From the NCBI RefSeq assembly GCF_017254865.1, contig NZ_JAFKCV010000003.1, forward strand, positions 394,122 through 458,121: DNA of 64,000 nucleotides, in the 5' to 3' direction. This document shows positions 43,918 through 52,743 of this stretch, piece after piece (positions within the stretch are counted from its first letter, which is position 1; every line of letters begins with the position of its first letter). Position numbers and translations under genes: made by a program. The notes below the pieces were generated by a model that was given only the letters and a program-made list of their open reading frames with translations, had not been told where the DNA came from and did not search any database. The stretch comes from Bowmanella dokdonensis (GTDB lineage: Bacteria > Pseudomonadota > Gammaproteobacteria > Enterobacterales > Alteromonadaceae).

Positions 43918-45333
43918 TCAGTCACCGGCCAGTTCGGTCAAAATGCTGTGCCACATGCCCAGGGCAAAAGGCAGTGTTTCCACCGGCACTCGCTCGTTCA
44001 GGCCATGGGCAAATTCATCTGAAGATTTGATAAAAATGCCGGTAAAAGTGTAGCTGGGGATGCCAGCCGCCCTAAAATGCAGGGCGTCTGAGGCGCCGGA
44101 GGCCATATGCGGAATAATCGGCAGGCCGGGGTACTTGGCATGCACCGCATTGGCGATGGCGGTGAACACATCCTCACGCATAGGTGAGGCGTCGCTGGCT
44201 TTGGGGGCATCCAGTACCTGCCACTCCAGCGCTGCATTGTTGGTGACCTGCCTAAGCTCAGCCAGGGTGTCCTCCACCGAGATCCCCGGGAAAATACGGC
44301 AGTTGATGGTGGCAGAAGCCGACTGGGGCAGGGCATTTTCTGCATGGCCCCCTTTGAGCATGGTGGCCACGCAGGTGGTACCGGTGGAGCCGCCAAACTC
44401 AGGGTGGGCGCGCAGCACAGCCAGGGCCTGCGGATCCTGCGGGTTGTCGGCAAAGGTCAGCATGGCATCCCCAATCGCCTTGTCCACCAGGGGTGCGGTG
44501 TGACGGAAATAGGCCAGGGTCAGATCGTTGTATCTGACCGCAAAGTCATGATCGCGCAGGTTAGCCAGGGCCTGTACCAAATCGTAGATAGCGTTGTCGG
44601 TACGGGGCAGCGAGCTGTGGCCACCGGGATTGCGCGCGGTGACCTGGTAGGTGGCGTAGGTTTTCTCCGCGCTGTCCACTGTAAAGGAAATGGGCTGGCC
44701 GGCTTCATCCAGCAGACCGCCGCCGCCGTCGGCCACCAGGGCAAACTCGGCGTCAATCAGATGCTTATACTTACCGGCCATCAGCATGGTGGTGGCCATG
44801 GCGGTTTCCTCATCCCCGGACAGGGCCAGGATAATATCCCTTGAAGGCACAAAGCCCTCGGCTTTCAGGCGCAGCAGGGTGGTGCTTAAGGTGGCCACGC
44901 CAAACTTGTTATCACTGGTGCCCCGGCCAAAATAAAAGCCGTCTTCTTCTGTCAGCTCATAGGGATTGCGTTGCCAGTCATCCGGATTGGCCTCCACCAC
45001 ATCCATATGGGCGGACAGCAGAATGGGCTTTTTGCCCGAGCGGCCGTCACCGCGAAAACGCACGATCAGCGCTGTGGTTTCACCCTGGGGCAGCAGATGA
45101 ATATCCTGCTCGTCAAATCCCCCCTGCCTGAATTTATCGGCCAGGTATTCGGCCAGTCTGGGCACCTGGCCATAGCCTTCCACCGTGCGCATGGCGATAC
45201 TGTCCTTGAGGATGGTATGGGCCGTAGCAAAAAAAGGCAGAGGCGCATTGGCCTGGCTGGCCAGGACCTGCAAGGGCAGCAGGGCCGTACTTAACGTCGC
45301 GGCCACAATCAGGGCAGACACTCTTTTGTTCAT
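43918..45333 (-). CDS. Exported M20 metallopeptidase
   Basis: A 471-residue M20/M25/M40 exopeptidase with a signal peptide (MNKRVSALIVAATLSTALLPL). The di-zinc site is visible: ILLSAHMDVVEANP, GRGTSDNKFGVA, the catalytic LALSGDEETAM, ALVADGGGG and a late MASGASDALHF. The ATG at 45333 is preferred to a GTG 12 bases upstream. It probably trims peptides in the periplasm, and forms an operon with the downstream YtcJ-like lipoprotein. Divergent from the S9 peptidase, suggesting a joint peptide-scavenging function. Confidence 0.88.
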   Translation of the reverse strand: MNKRVSALIVAATLSTALLPLQVLASQANAPLPFFATAHTILKDSIAMRTVEGYGQVPRLAEYLADKFRQGGFDEQDIHLLPQGETTALIVRFRGDGRSGKKPILLSAHMDVVEANPDDWQRNPYELTEEDGFYFGRGTSDNKFGVATLSTTLLRLKAEGFVPSRDIILALSGDEETAMATTMLMAGKYKHLIDAEFALVADGGGGLLDEAGQPISFTVDSAEKTYATYQVTARNPGGHSSLPRTDNAIYDLVQALANLRDHDFAVRYNDLTLAYFRHTAPLVDKAIGDAMLTFADNPQDPQALAVLRAHPEFGGSTGTTCVATMLKGGHAENALPQSASATINCRIFPGISVEDTLAELRQVTNNAALEWQVLDAPKASDASPMREDVFTAIANAVHAKYPGLPIIPHMASGASDALHFRAAGIPSYTFTGIFIKSSDEFAHGLNERVPVETLPFALGMWHSILTELAGD

Positions 45334-45500
45334 GAATATACTCACTGCTCTTAAACCGGTTGGAGAGGTGCTTTAAACCCTGTTTTCAAAGAGATAGCTT
45401 TTTTCGTCGGACAGGGATTAAATGCAGAATATCAGCAAGAACACCAAAGCAGAATAATATTGTCGAATAATTATTCGATGCACAGCATTTGGGATCCCCT

Positions 45501-47522
45501 ATGACAATCCATAAGCTCACCTGCCGGTTAAGTATCCCGTTCCTCTGTGCCATGTTGTCTTTGAGTCTGTCGGCCATTGCAGATACGAAGCCTTTTGTGA
45601 TGGACGATCTGTACCGGCTTAAGGATGTGGCCGAGCCGCAGTTTTCCGCCGACGGCAACTGGCTGCTGTATTCGGTCACCCATGCCAACCGCGAACAGGA
45701 CAGCTACCAGAGCGATCTGTATCTGGCGTCCTGGGACGGTAAAGAGAGAAAGCAACTGACCGCCACACCCGAAGCGTCCGAATTCCTGCCCAGATGGCTG
45801 CCGGACGGTCAGTCCATTGCCTATCTGAGTGACCAGACAGACGATGAGACCACCCAGTTGTTTATCCGCAGCCTGGATGGCAGTCAGGTGCGCCAGGTCA
45901 GCCGTTGGCCCCTGGGGATCAGCGATTTTGTGCTGTCGCCGGACGGGCGGAGGGCGGCTTTTATTGCCGAGGAGGGCACAGCGCGGGAAAAAGGCAAAAC
46001 AGCGCCGCCCATTGAGATCGATCGTTTCCAGTTCAAGGAAGATTACCGGGGCTATCTGACGGCACGCCAGCATCTGTACCTGCTGGAGATGGACAGCGGA
46101 AAAAGCCAACTGCTGACCCCCGGGGAGCATGATGACTATCTGCCGTCCTGGTCGCCGGACGGCAAGTGGATTGCCTTTGTCAGCAAACGGGGGGAAGAGG
46201 CCGACAGGGATCTTAACTTCGATATCTATCTGGTTTCGCCAGACAGTGGGCAGCAGCGCCAGCTCAGCACCTATCCGGGGACAGATGTGGACCCCTACTG
46301 GGAGTCCAGACCTGCCTGGTCGGCGGATTCCAGTCGGCTGGCCTGGCTGCGCAGTGGGCTGGGCAAATGGATCTACTATACCCCCTGGCAACTGGTGGTG
46401 GCCGATGTCCAAAGCGGCCGTCAGTGGCAGCCGGTGCAGGTGGACAGAAGCTTCTACAAACCCGGTTGGGGCAGTGACGGTAAGTTATACGCCCTGCTGG
46501 AGCAAAGTCGCAATACCTGGCTGGTCAGGGTGGATGTGGACAAAGACAGCCTGGAATACCTTAACCAGGGACAGCGCTTCGGTTATGACTTTGCCCTGTC
46601 AGAAAACGGCCGCATTGCCCTGTTGGAAAGTCATGACAGCCAACCCTTCGCACTGGTGGCCCTGGAGGCGGGGCGGGCGAGAATGCTGGCGGATCACAAT
46701 GAATTTCTGCAAAGGCGGCAACTGCAAAGGGCAGAAGATATCCAGTTCCTTTCTGCCGACGGCACCGAGGTGCAGGGGTTGCTGGTCAGGCCGGTGGGGT
46801 ATGAGAAGGGGAGGCGTTATCCGCTGATCGTGCGGCTCCATGGGGGGCCGGTCTATCAGTTTTCCCATGAATTCATGTGGGACTGGCAGCTCTATTCGCA
46901 GGCCGGTTATACAGTGCTGGCGGTTAACCCGCGCGGCTCATCCGGGCGGGGCTTCGACTATGCCAAAGCTATCTATGCCAATTGGGGTGCCCTGGACACC
47001 CAAGATGTACTGGCGGGCGTGGATTATCTGGTTGAACAGGGCATTGCCGATCCAAAACGGCTGGGTGTCGGGGGCTGGAGTTACGGCTCGATACTGACCA
47101 ACTATGTGATTGCCTCGGACCAGCGTTTCAAAGCCGCCGTCAGCGGGGCCGGAACCAGCAATATACTGGGTAACTACGGCCATGATCAGTACAGCCGGGA
47201 GTATGAACTGGAGCTGGGCACGCCCTGGCAGAATTTGGATGCTTATCTGCGGGTCAGCTTTCCCTTCTTACAGGCCTATCGCATCCGCACCCCGACTCTG
47301 TTCCAGTGCGCCGCACTGGATGACAATGTGCCTTGTCTGGGGGCAGAACAGATGTACCAGGCCCTCAGGTCATTGCGTATTCCCACCAAACTGGTGGTTT
47401 ATCCCGACCAGCACCATGGCTTGGCGGTGCCCAGTTATGTTGAGCACCGGATGCGCCAGACCCTGGACTGGTACGATCTGTACCTGAGGAAAAACCCTGA
47501 TACGGCAAGCAGAACGCCATAA
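45501..47522 (+). CDS. Exported S9-family prolyl oligopeptidase-like peptidase
   Basis: A 673-residue protein with a signal peptide (FLCAMLSLSLSAIA), a seven-bladed-propeller region with repeated TolB-like segments (FSADGNWLLYS, SPDGKWIAFVSKRG, SADSSRLAWLRS), and a C-terminal S9 hydrolase. The nucleophile is in GGWSYGSILTN (Ser at about 521), Asp in ALDDNVPC and His in DQHHGLAV. It is of the acylaminoacyl-peptidase/DPP-like S9C type and should cleave short peptides in the periplasm. ATG 45501 is chosen over TTG 45489. Confidence 0.9.
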   Translation: MTIHKLTCRLSIPFLCAMLSLSLSAIADTKPFVMDDLYRLKDVAEPQFSADGNWLLYSVTHANREQDSYQSDLYLASWDGKERKQLTATPEASEFLPRWLPDGQSIAYLSDQTDDETTQLFIRSLDGSQVRQVSRWPLGISDFVLSPDGRRAAFIAEEGTAREKGKTAPPIEIDRFQFKEDYRGYLTARQHLYLLEMDSGKSQLLTPGEHDDYLPSWSPDGKWIAFVSKRGEEADRDLNFDIYLVSPDSGQQRQLSTYPGTDVDPYWESRPAWSADSSRLAWLRSGLGKWIYYTPWQLVVADVQSGRQWQPVQVDRSFYKPGWGSDGKLYALLEQSRNTWLVRVDVDKDSLEYLNQGQRFGYDFALSENGRIALLESHDSQPFALVALEAGRARMLADHNEFLQRRQLQRAEDIQFLSADGTEVQGLLVRPVGYEKGRRYPLIVRLHGGPVYQFSHEFMWDWQLYSQAGYTVLAVNPRGSSGRGFDYAKAIYANWGALDTQDVLAGVDYLVEQGIADPKRLGVGGWSYGSILTNYVIASDQRFKAAVSGAGTSNILGNYGHDQYSREYELELGTPWQNLDAYLRVSFPFLQAYRIRTPTLFQCAALDDNVPCLGAEQMYQALRSLRIPTKLVVYPDQHHGLAVPSYVEHRMRQTLDWYDLYLRKNPDTASRTP

Positions 47523-47528
47523 AACCTG

Positions 47529-48422
47529 TTATCCGGCAGGTGGACGGGTCGGCGCAGGAGGGTCGCTGGAGTGCACACTCAACAGGGTGACGGTGAACAA
47601 AATCAGTGCCATCCCTAAAAGCTGGATGCCGGCAAGACTTTCATCCAGAACCAGCATACCGAATAAGGAGGCGGTAACCGGTTCGATCATCGCAATGACT
47701 GAGGCCAGTGCCGGGGTGGAACGGCTGAGGCCGAGGAGGTACAGGATAAATGACAGGCCTCCGCCAAGCAGGCCCAAAGTCAGAAACAGCGGCCAGTCCG
47801 TCGAGCTGACCGCATCAGGGAACCGCCCACCAGTGCCGGACCAGCTCAGGGCAAGGACCAGGGTGGCAAAGGCGATCACCAGTATGGTCTGAGGGCTGCC
47901 ATGGGGAGCCGCCAACTTGAAGCCAAAAATAAACAGGGAGTAAGACAGTCCGGCCAATAGCCCGGCAATAATGCCAATCAGGGATATTTTTTCCCCGCTG
48001 CTGTCGTAAATACCGGTAAGTAAAACAATGCCCGTCATCACCAGCAGAATTGCCACCCATTTCAACCGACTGGGCCGTTCCAGGTTGAGCGCAAAGGAGA
48101 TCAGAAAGACAAACACCGGTGCGCAGTACATCAGCGTTGCCGCCACGGCGACGGAGCCCTGTGCGACACTTAAAAAATAGAAGGCGAAATTGCCTGCCAC
48201 ACCCAGGCCGGCTATTACCGCCCACACCCAGAGCCGTGGACTTTTCAGGCCATTGCCCGTAGGACGCAGGATAAACCAGAGCATCATCATCAACAGTCCG
48301 ATAACACCCCTGACCAGGGAAACAAACGCCGGACTCCAGCCATTGTCTATCAGTAGGCCGCCGATTCCCCCCGACAAGCCCCAGCAAATAGCCGCCAAAA
48401 GGACGAAAGCGGAGCTGGCCAT
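47529..48422 (-). CDS. EamA/DMT-family transporter
   Basis: A 297-residue membrane protein with ten predicted helices in two EamA repeats (LLAAICWGLSGGIGGLLIDNG and IIAGLLAGLSYSLFIFGFKLA). It ends in a conserved PVTASLFGMLVLDESL segment. Members export amino acids or small metabolites. The ATG at 48422 is preferred over GTG 48428, though neither has a clear ribosome-binding site. The gene is convergent with the S9 peptidase, 6 bp apart. Confidence 0.88.
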   Translation of the reverse strand: MASSAFVLLAAICWGLSGGIGGLLIDNGWSPAFVSLVRGVIGLLMMMLWFILRPTGNGLKSPRLWVWAVIAGLGVAGNFAFYFLSVAQGSVAVAATLMYCAPVFVFLISFALNLERPSRLKWVAILLVMTGIVLLTGIYDSSGEKISLIGIIAGLLAGLSYSLFIFGFKLAAPHGSPQTILVIAFATLVLALSWSGTGGRFPDAVSSTDWPLFLTLGLLGGGLSFILYLLGLSRSTPALASVIAMIEPVTASLFGMLVLDESLAGIQLLGMALILFTVTLLSVHSSDPPAPTRPPAG

Positions 48423-48519
48423 TACCACAGCGCTATCGGCCTGACGGAATTGCCACAGCAGAGCACCGGCACGGCTGTCGGCGATAGCTCGTGCCTTTTT
48501 TCACTGCCCCAGGGAGGCA

Positions 48520-49125
48520 TCAGGATCGGCGGAACCGCTTCGCCAGCCAATAGTCCAGGCTCAGGTAGTTGCCGGCACCGATAAAAAACAACGCGAGCAG
48601 CATGATGAAGTAAGTTGCCGCAAACTCGATGCCGTTATTGAGGATGACAAGATTGCCGCTGCTGGTGAGCCATTCATAATTGCCGTGCTGTTGCAGAATT
48701 TCCTTGGCGGCGGACAGTTTGTCGGCCGATTCCATTACCCGTTCATTGGCAAAGGGGGCACTGGGATCGGCGATTGCCTGCCAGCCGTGTTGCCAATGCA
48801 CGGTAAAGGCTGCCATCAGCATGGTAATCATCAGCGGGAGGCTGATATAGCGCACAGCAAAGCCGACCAGCAGAAACACCCCGCCGAGGATTTCCGTCCA
48901 GGTGGCCAAAAAGGCCAGCAGCTCAGGCAGTGGCAGGCCAAGTCCCCAGTCCGGGTTGCCAAACCAGTTGGCGGTGCTGTCAAAATTTTCCCACTTTCTG
49001 GTGCCGGCCATCCAGAAGATGGGCACCAGATAGAGCCGAAGGGCCAGCGGGGCAAGAAAGTCCACCCGGCGGGTGGTATTAAGGTATTGGTGGGCCTTGC
49101 AGCCCAGTTTGATCAGTCCGCTCAT
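48520..49125 (-). CDS. DoxX-family membrane protein (HvfX-like)
   Basis: A 201-residue DoxX protein with four helices: APLALRLYLVPIFWMAG, LAFLATWTEILGGVFLLVGFA, LPLMITMLMAAFTVHW and FAATYFIMLLALFFIGAG. A conserved WFGNPDWGLGLPLPEL lies between helices one and two. A long periplasmic insert with EILQQHGNYEWLT follows. The same layout occurs in HvfX proteins that accompany copper-binding RiPP operons, but no HvfA, B or C gene is adjacent, so this is presumably a stand-alone paralogue. Confidence 0.85.
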   Translation of the reverse strand: MSGLIKLGCKAHQYLNTTRRVDFLAPLALRLYLVPIFWMAGTRKWENFDSTANWFGNPDWGLGLPLPELLAFLATWTEILGGVFLLVGFAVRYISLPLMITMLMAAFTVHWQHGWQAIADPSAPFANERVMESADKLSAAKEILQQHGNYEWLTSSGNLVILNNGIEFAATYFIMLLALFFIGAGNYLSLDYWLAKRFRRS

Positions 49126-49229
49126 GGTTCATCGCCTTGTTCGTAATGTTCTGGCAAAAGACCTTGCTCGCGCAGGTTTGTATTCAAACCACGGATGATT
49201 TTTACAGAAAATGACCACCAGACCGGCGA

Positions 49230-50753
49230 TCAGGCCTCCTCCGTTTCTGAATTGGGGCAGTGGGATATTTCACTGATCTGGCCCTGCTCGTCTTCCATTT
49301 CCAGCCGAACGTTAAATCCCCAGAGCCGGTGCAGATGCTTGAGCACCTCATGGCGGCTGTCGGCCAGAGGGATGCGATTGTGCGGCACATAACGCAGGGT
49401 CAGGGAGCGGTCTCCGCGTACATCCACATCATAGACCTGGATATTGGGCTCGATATTGCTCAGGTTGTACTGGGAAGAGAGCTTTTCACGGATGATCTGG
49501 TAGCCCTCGGCATTGTGGATGGCCGCCACCTCCAGGTGGCTGTCCTGGTCGTCGTCGTGGATGGCAAACAATTTGAAATCCCGGATCATTTTGGGCGACA
49601 GGAACTGACTGATAAAGCTCTCATCCTTGAAGTTCTGCATGGCGAAATGCACTGTAGTAAGCCAGTCTGAACCGGCAATGTCCGGAAACCATTTTTTGTC
49701 CTCGGCGGTGGGCTTCTCACAGATGCGCCTGATATCCATAAACATGTTGTAGCCCAGGGCATAAGGATTGATGCCCGAATAGTAGGGACTGTTGTAGTCG
49801 GGCTGAGCCACCACATTGGTGTGGCTGTGCAGAAACTCCATCATAAAGCGGTCACTGACAATGCCCTCATCGTACAGATGATGCAGGATATGATAGTGCC
49901 AGAAACAGGCCCAGCCTTCATTCATGACCTGGGTCTGTTTCTGCGGGTAGAAATACTGGGAGATCTTGCGCACGATCCGCACCAGTTCCCGTTGCCAGGG
50001 TTCCAGCAAGGGCGCGTTCTTTTCAATAAAGTACAGCAGGTTTTCCTGTGGCTCGGCGGGAAAGCGTTCTCGTTTTTTGCCCGTTTCCAGATCTTTACTC
50101 TGTGGCAGAGTCCGCCACAGTTCGTTGACCTGGGACTGCAGATACTGCTCGCGGCTTTCCTGGCGCTCCTGTTCCTCGCGCAGGGACAGTCGCTGGGGAC
50201 GCTTGTATCTGTCGACGCCGAAATTGGCCAGGGCATGGCAGGAGTCCAGGGTCAGTTCCACTTCGGAAATGCCGTATTTTTCTTCACAACGGGCAATATA
50301 CTGCTTGGCAAAGACCAGATAATCGATGATGGAGCTGGCGTCTGTCCAGGTCTTGAACAGATAGTTGTTCCTGAAGAAGGAGTTGTGGCCGTAACAGGCG
50401 TGGGCCATCACCAGGGCCTGCATGGTAATAGTGTTCTCCTCCATGAGATAGGCGATGCAGGGATCTGAATTGATGACGATCTCATATGCCAGGCCCATCT
50501 GCCCACGCTTGTAACCCTGTTCGGTCTGGATGAACTTTTTACCGTAAGACCAGTGGGCATAGTTGATTGGCATGCCGACGCTGGCGTAGGCGTCCATCAT
50601 CTGTTCGGCGGTGATGATTTCTATCTGATTTGGATAGGTCTCTAACTTGAAATGTTTGGCGGCCTTGTCGATGACTGCCAGGTATTTATCCAACAGATCG
50701 AAGGTCCAGTCCGGTCCATCTGACAACAATTTGGATTTGCGTTTTTTCTGCAT
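49230..50753 (-). CDS. SpoVR family protein (YcgB-like)
   Basis: A 507-residue cytosolic protein homologous throughout to E. coli YcgB and Bacillus SpoVR. It shows YAHWSYGKKFIQTEQGYK, YEIVINSDPCIAYLMEEN, HACYGHNSFFRNN, MNEGWACFWHYHILHH and PDYNSPYYSGINPYALG. The histidine and glutamate pattern suggests a metalloenzyme, but the biochemical role is unknown. In enterics it belongs to the PrkA-YeaH-YcgB stress set. Here neither partner gene is next to it. GAGGAG precedes the ATG. Confidence 0.93.
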   Translation of the reverse strand: MQKKRKSKLLSDGPDWTFDLLDKYLAVIDKAAKHFKLETYPNQIEIITAEQMMDAYASVGMPINYAHWSYGKKFIQTEQGYKRGQMGLAYEIVINSDPCIAYLMEENTITMQALVMAHACYGHNSFFRNNYLFKTWTDASSIIDYLVFAKQYIARCEEKYGISEVELTLDSCHALANFGVDRYKRPQRLSLREEQERQESREQYLQSQVNELWRTLPQSKDLETGKKRERFPAEPQENLLYFIEKNAPLLEPWQRELVRIVRKISQYFYPQKQTQVMNEGWACFWHYHILHHLYDEGIVSDRFMMEFLHSHTNVVAQPDYNSPYYSGINPYALGYNMFMDIRRICEKPTAEDKKWFPDIAGSDWLTTVHFAMQNFKDESFISQFLSPKMIRDFKLFAIHDDDQDSHLEVAAIHNAEGYQIIREKLSSQYNLSNIEPNIQVYDVDVRGDRSLTLRYVPHNRIPLADSRHEVLKHLHRLWGFNVRLEMEDEQGQISEISHCPNSETEEA

Positions 50754-50998
50754 CGCGCGCTCCTCAGTGATTTTGGACAGGTGACGGGGCCTTTCCTGAT
50801 CTTCTGTTTATCTTCCCTGCTACGCCCTCGACCTGAGTATAGTTCAGGGCAGGGGGGGATCTTCCATAAGTTTCAGGGACGGTGACTGTCGCCCCTGCTG
50901 ACTGTTCAGGATAGTCAGGCACATCCAACTCTGCAGCCTTGTTAGTTTGGCCCCATGGGACTAGTCTGGCTCTATGAGTTGATATAAGGACCGGCGTA

Positions 50999-51919
50999 AT
51001 GACCAATCTGCTTAAAGAGACCACCGGGGAATGCGAACAAAAATCGCAATCCTGCGAAGGGATAGAGATGATTATCGAACCCAAAGAGAGGGACTTGGGA
51101 GGATTGTCAGTGAGACGGGCTCTACCCACTGCCAAACTTCGTTCTGTGGGCCCCTGGATCTTTTTCGATCATATGGGGCCGGTTGAATTTGAGGCCGGTA
51201 AGGGCATCGATGTGCGTCCCCATCCGCATATCAATCTGGCCACTGTGACTTATCTGTTTGAAGGGGAAATCCTGCACCGGGACTCCCTGGCTAACCTGCA
51301 ACCCATCAAACCAGGCGATATCAATCTGATGGTGGCGGGCAGTGGCATTGTCCATTCGGAACGAGAGCGTCCACAGGTCCGTGAAGAGGATCACAAGCTG
51401 CATGGGCTGCAGTTATGGCATGCCCTGCCGGAGGAGTACGAAGAGATACCGCCGGCTTTTTATCATTACGGCGTGGATGATATTCCTACAGCCAGAATCG
51501 GCGAAGTCACTGTCCGGGTCATGATTGGCAAGGCATACTCGGTGGAGTCGCCGGTCAAGACCTTCTGTAACACGCTGTACTTGGAGGCATTTCTGGAGCC
51601 CGGCCAGAGTCTGACTTTGCCAATGGTGGAGCAAAGCGCTCTGTATGTGGCCTCCGGAGCGGTGAAAATTCACCAGACCACAGTGGATGAACACAATTTG
51701 GCCCTGCTCACACCCAATAGCCAGGTCAGGATCACCGCTGAGCTGCATAGCCGTATTGTCCTGTTTGGCGGAGAGCCACTGGGTGAGAGGTTTATGTACT
51801 GGAATTTTGCGTCCAGTCGCAAGGAACGTGTCCAGCAGGCTATGGATGACTGGGAAGCGCAGCGTTTCGTCAAAGTACCGGACGATGCAGATGAGTTTAT
51901 TCCTTTGCCCAAACGCTAA
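50999..51919 (+). CDS. Pirin family protein
   Basis: A 306-residue bicupin of the pirin family. The metal ligands lie in the N-terminal cupin: HPHINLATVTYLFEG and GIVHSERE. The second cupin contains KTFCNTLYLEAFLEPG and LFGGEPLGERFMYWNF. Pirins are iron-binding, and some have quercetinase activity or act in redox regulation. AAGGAC lies about 8 bases before the ATG. It starts 245 bp from the divergent SpoVR gene. Confidence 0.92.
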   Translation: MTNLLKETTGECEQKSQSCEGIEMIIEPKERDLGGLSVRRALPTAKLRSVGPWIFFDHMGPVEFEAGKGIDVRPHPHINLATVTYLFEGEILHRDSLANLQPIKPGDINLMVAGSGIVHSERERPQVREEDHKLHGLQLWHALPEEYEEIPPAFYHYGVDDIPTARIGEVTVRVMIGKAYSVESPVKTFCNTLYLEAFLEPGQSLTLPMVEQSALYVASGAVKIHQTTVDEHNLALLTPNSQVRITAELHSRIVLFGGEPLGERFMYWNFASSRKERVQQAMDDWEAQRFVKVPDDADEFIPLPKR

Positions 51920-51964
51920 GAAGTGGAATGATAGGCACCAACTATCCCTGTGTCGGAAGCACTT

Positions 51965-52327
51965 ATGTCGACCCTGAGTTTTTTGATGGTGTTACTGGTG
52001 GCCCTGTTGCACCTTGGCTTTCTGGTGCTGGAGATGTTCTTGTGGGATAAGCCCACGGGCCGAAAGGTGTTTCGTTTAACTGCCGAACAGGCCGCAGCCA
52101 CCAAAGTCCTCGCGGCCAATCAGGGCTTGTATAACGGATTCCTGGCCGCCGGTCTGGTATGGGGGCTGGTGATGTCAGAGCCCTCGATACAGGGTTTCTT
52201 TCTGGCCTGTGTGGCAGTGGCCGGGATCTTTGGGGCGGCCACTGTCAACAAGCGTATCTTCGTCGTCCAGGCCCTGCCGGCATTAGTGGCGCTGGCGGTC
52301 CTTTTAAGCCGGAGCCCCATTGCATGA
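51965..52327 (+). CDS. DUF1304 membrane protein
   Basis: A 120-residue inner-membrane protein with four helices and the family core (VLEMFLWDKPTGRKVF, NQGLYNGFLAAGLVWG). DUF1304 proteins have no known function. ATG 51965 with GGAAG upstream is preferred over GTG 51950. The stop overlaps the next start (ATGA), so the two are coupled. It follows the pirin gene by 45 bp. Confidence 0.85.
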   Translation: MSTLSFLMVLLVALLHLGFLVLEMFLWDKPTGRKVFRLTAEQAAATKVLAANQGLYNGFLAAGLVWGLVMSEPSIQGFFLACVAVAGIFGAATVNKRIFVVQALPALVALAVLLSRSPIA

Positions 52328-52686
52328 CTCTCCGTACTATTGCATTTTGTATGTTGGTGTTGGCTGGCATTGCTCAGGCCAGTGAGCCGCAATCGCGCCT
52401 GTTTGTGGTGCATTTTGCCACTGGACCAGCCTGGGACACCCAACTCTCTGCCACTGCGCAACCCGGTTTTAAAGAGCACTCGGGCAATCTGCAGCGCCTG
52501 CGAAAAGCAGGACAGATACGCTTCGGTGCCCGTTACGGGGAACTGGGCATGATTCTGCTGAGCAGTCCGTCCCTGGAAGCGGCCACCCAGGTGATTAGTG
52601 AGGACCCAGGCGTCAGGGCGGGTCTGTTCACCTTTACCATCGAAGAACTTAACGTCTTCTATCCCTGGCGGCCGGAACCGCACTAA
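52324..52686 (+). CDS. Exported YciI-like protein
   Basis: A 120-residue protein with a signal peptide (MTLRTIAFCMLVLAGIAQA) and a ferredoxin-like YCII-type domain (LFVVHFATGPAWD, FKEHSGNLQRLRKAGQIRFGA, SLEAATQVISEDPGVRAGLFT). YCII domains are usually cytosolic, so an exported copy is unusual. The start overlaps the DUF1304 stop by 4 bp. A longer frame extending to 52159 is not believed because it covers the DUF1304 gene. Confidence 0.78.
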   Translation: MTLRTIAFCMLVLAGIAQASEPQSRLFVVHFATGPAWDTQLSATAQPGFKEHSGNLQRLRKAGQIRFGARYGELGMILLSSPSLEAATQVISEDPGVRAGLFTFTIEELNVFYPWRPEPH

Positions 52687-52743
52687 CGCCGTTACCTGTT
52701 GTTTCGTCAGGGTGCCCAGGCCTGGCCGGTGACCAGGCTAAAG

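Noticed and set aside
51950..51964. GTG start of the DUF1304 gene
   Set aside because: ATG 51965 has GGAAG at a proper distance and gives the usual N-terminus of the family.
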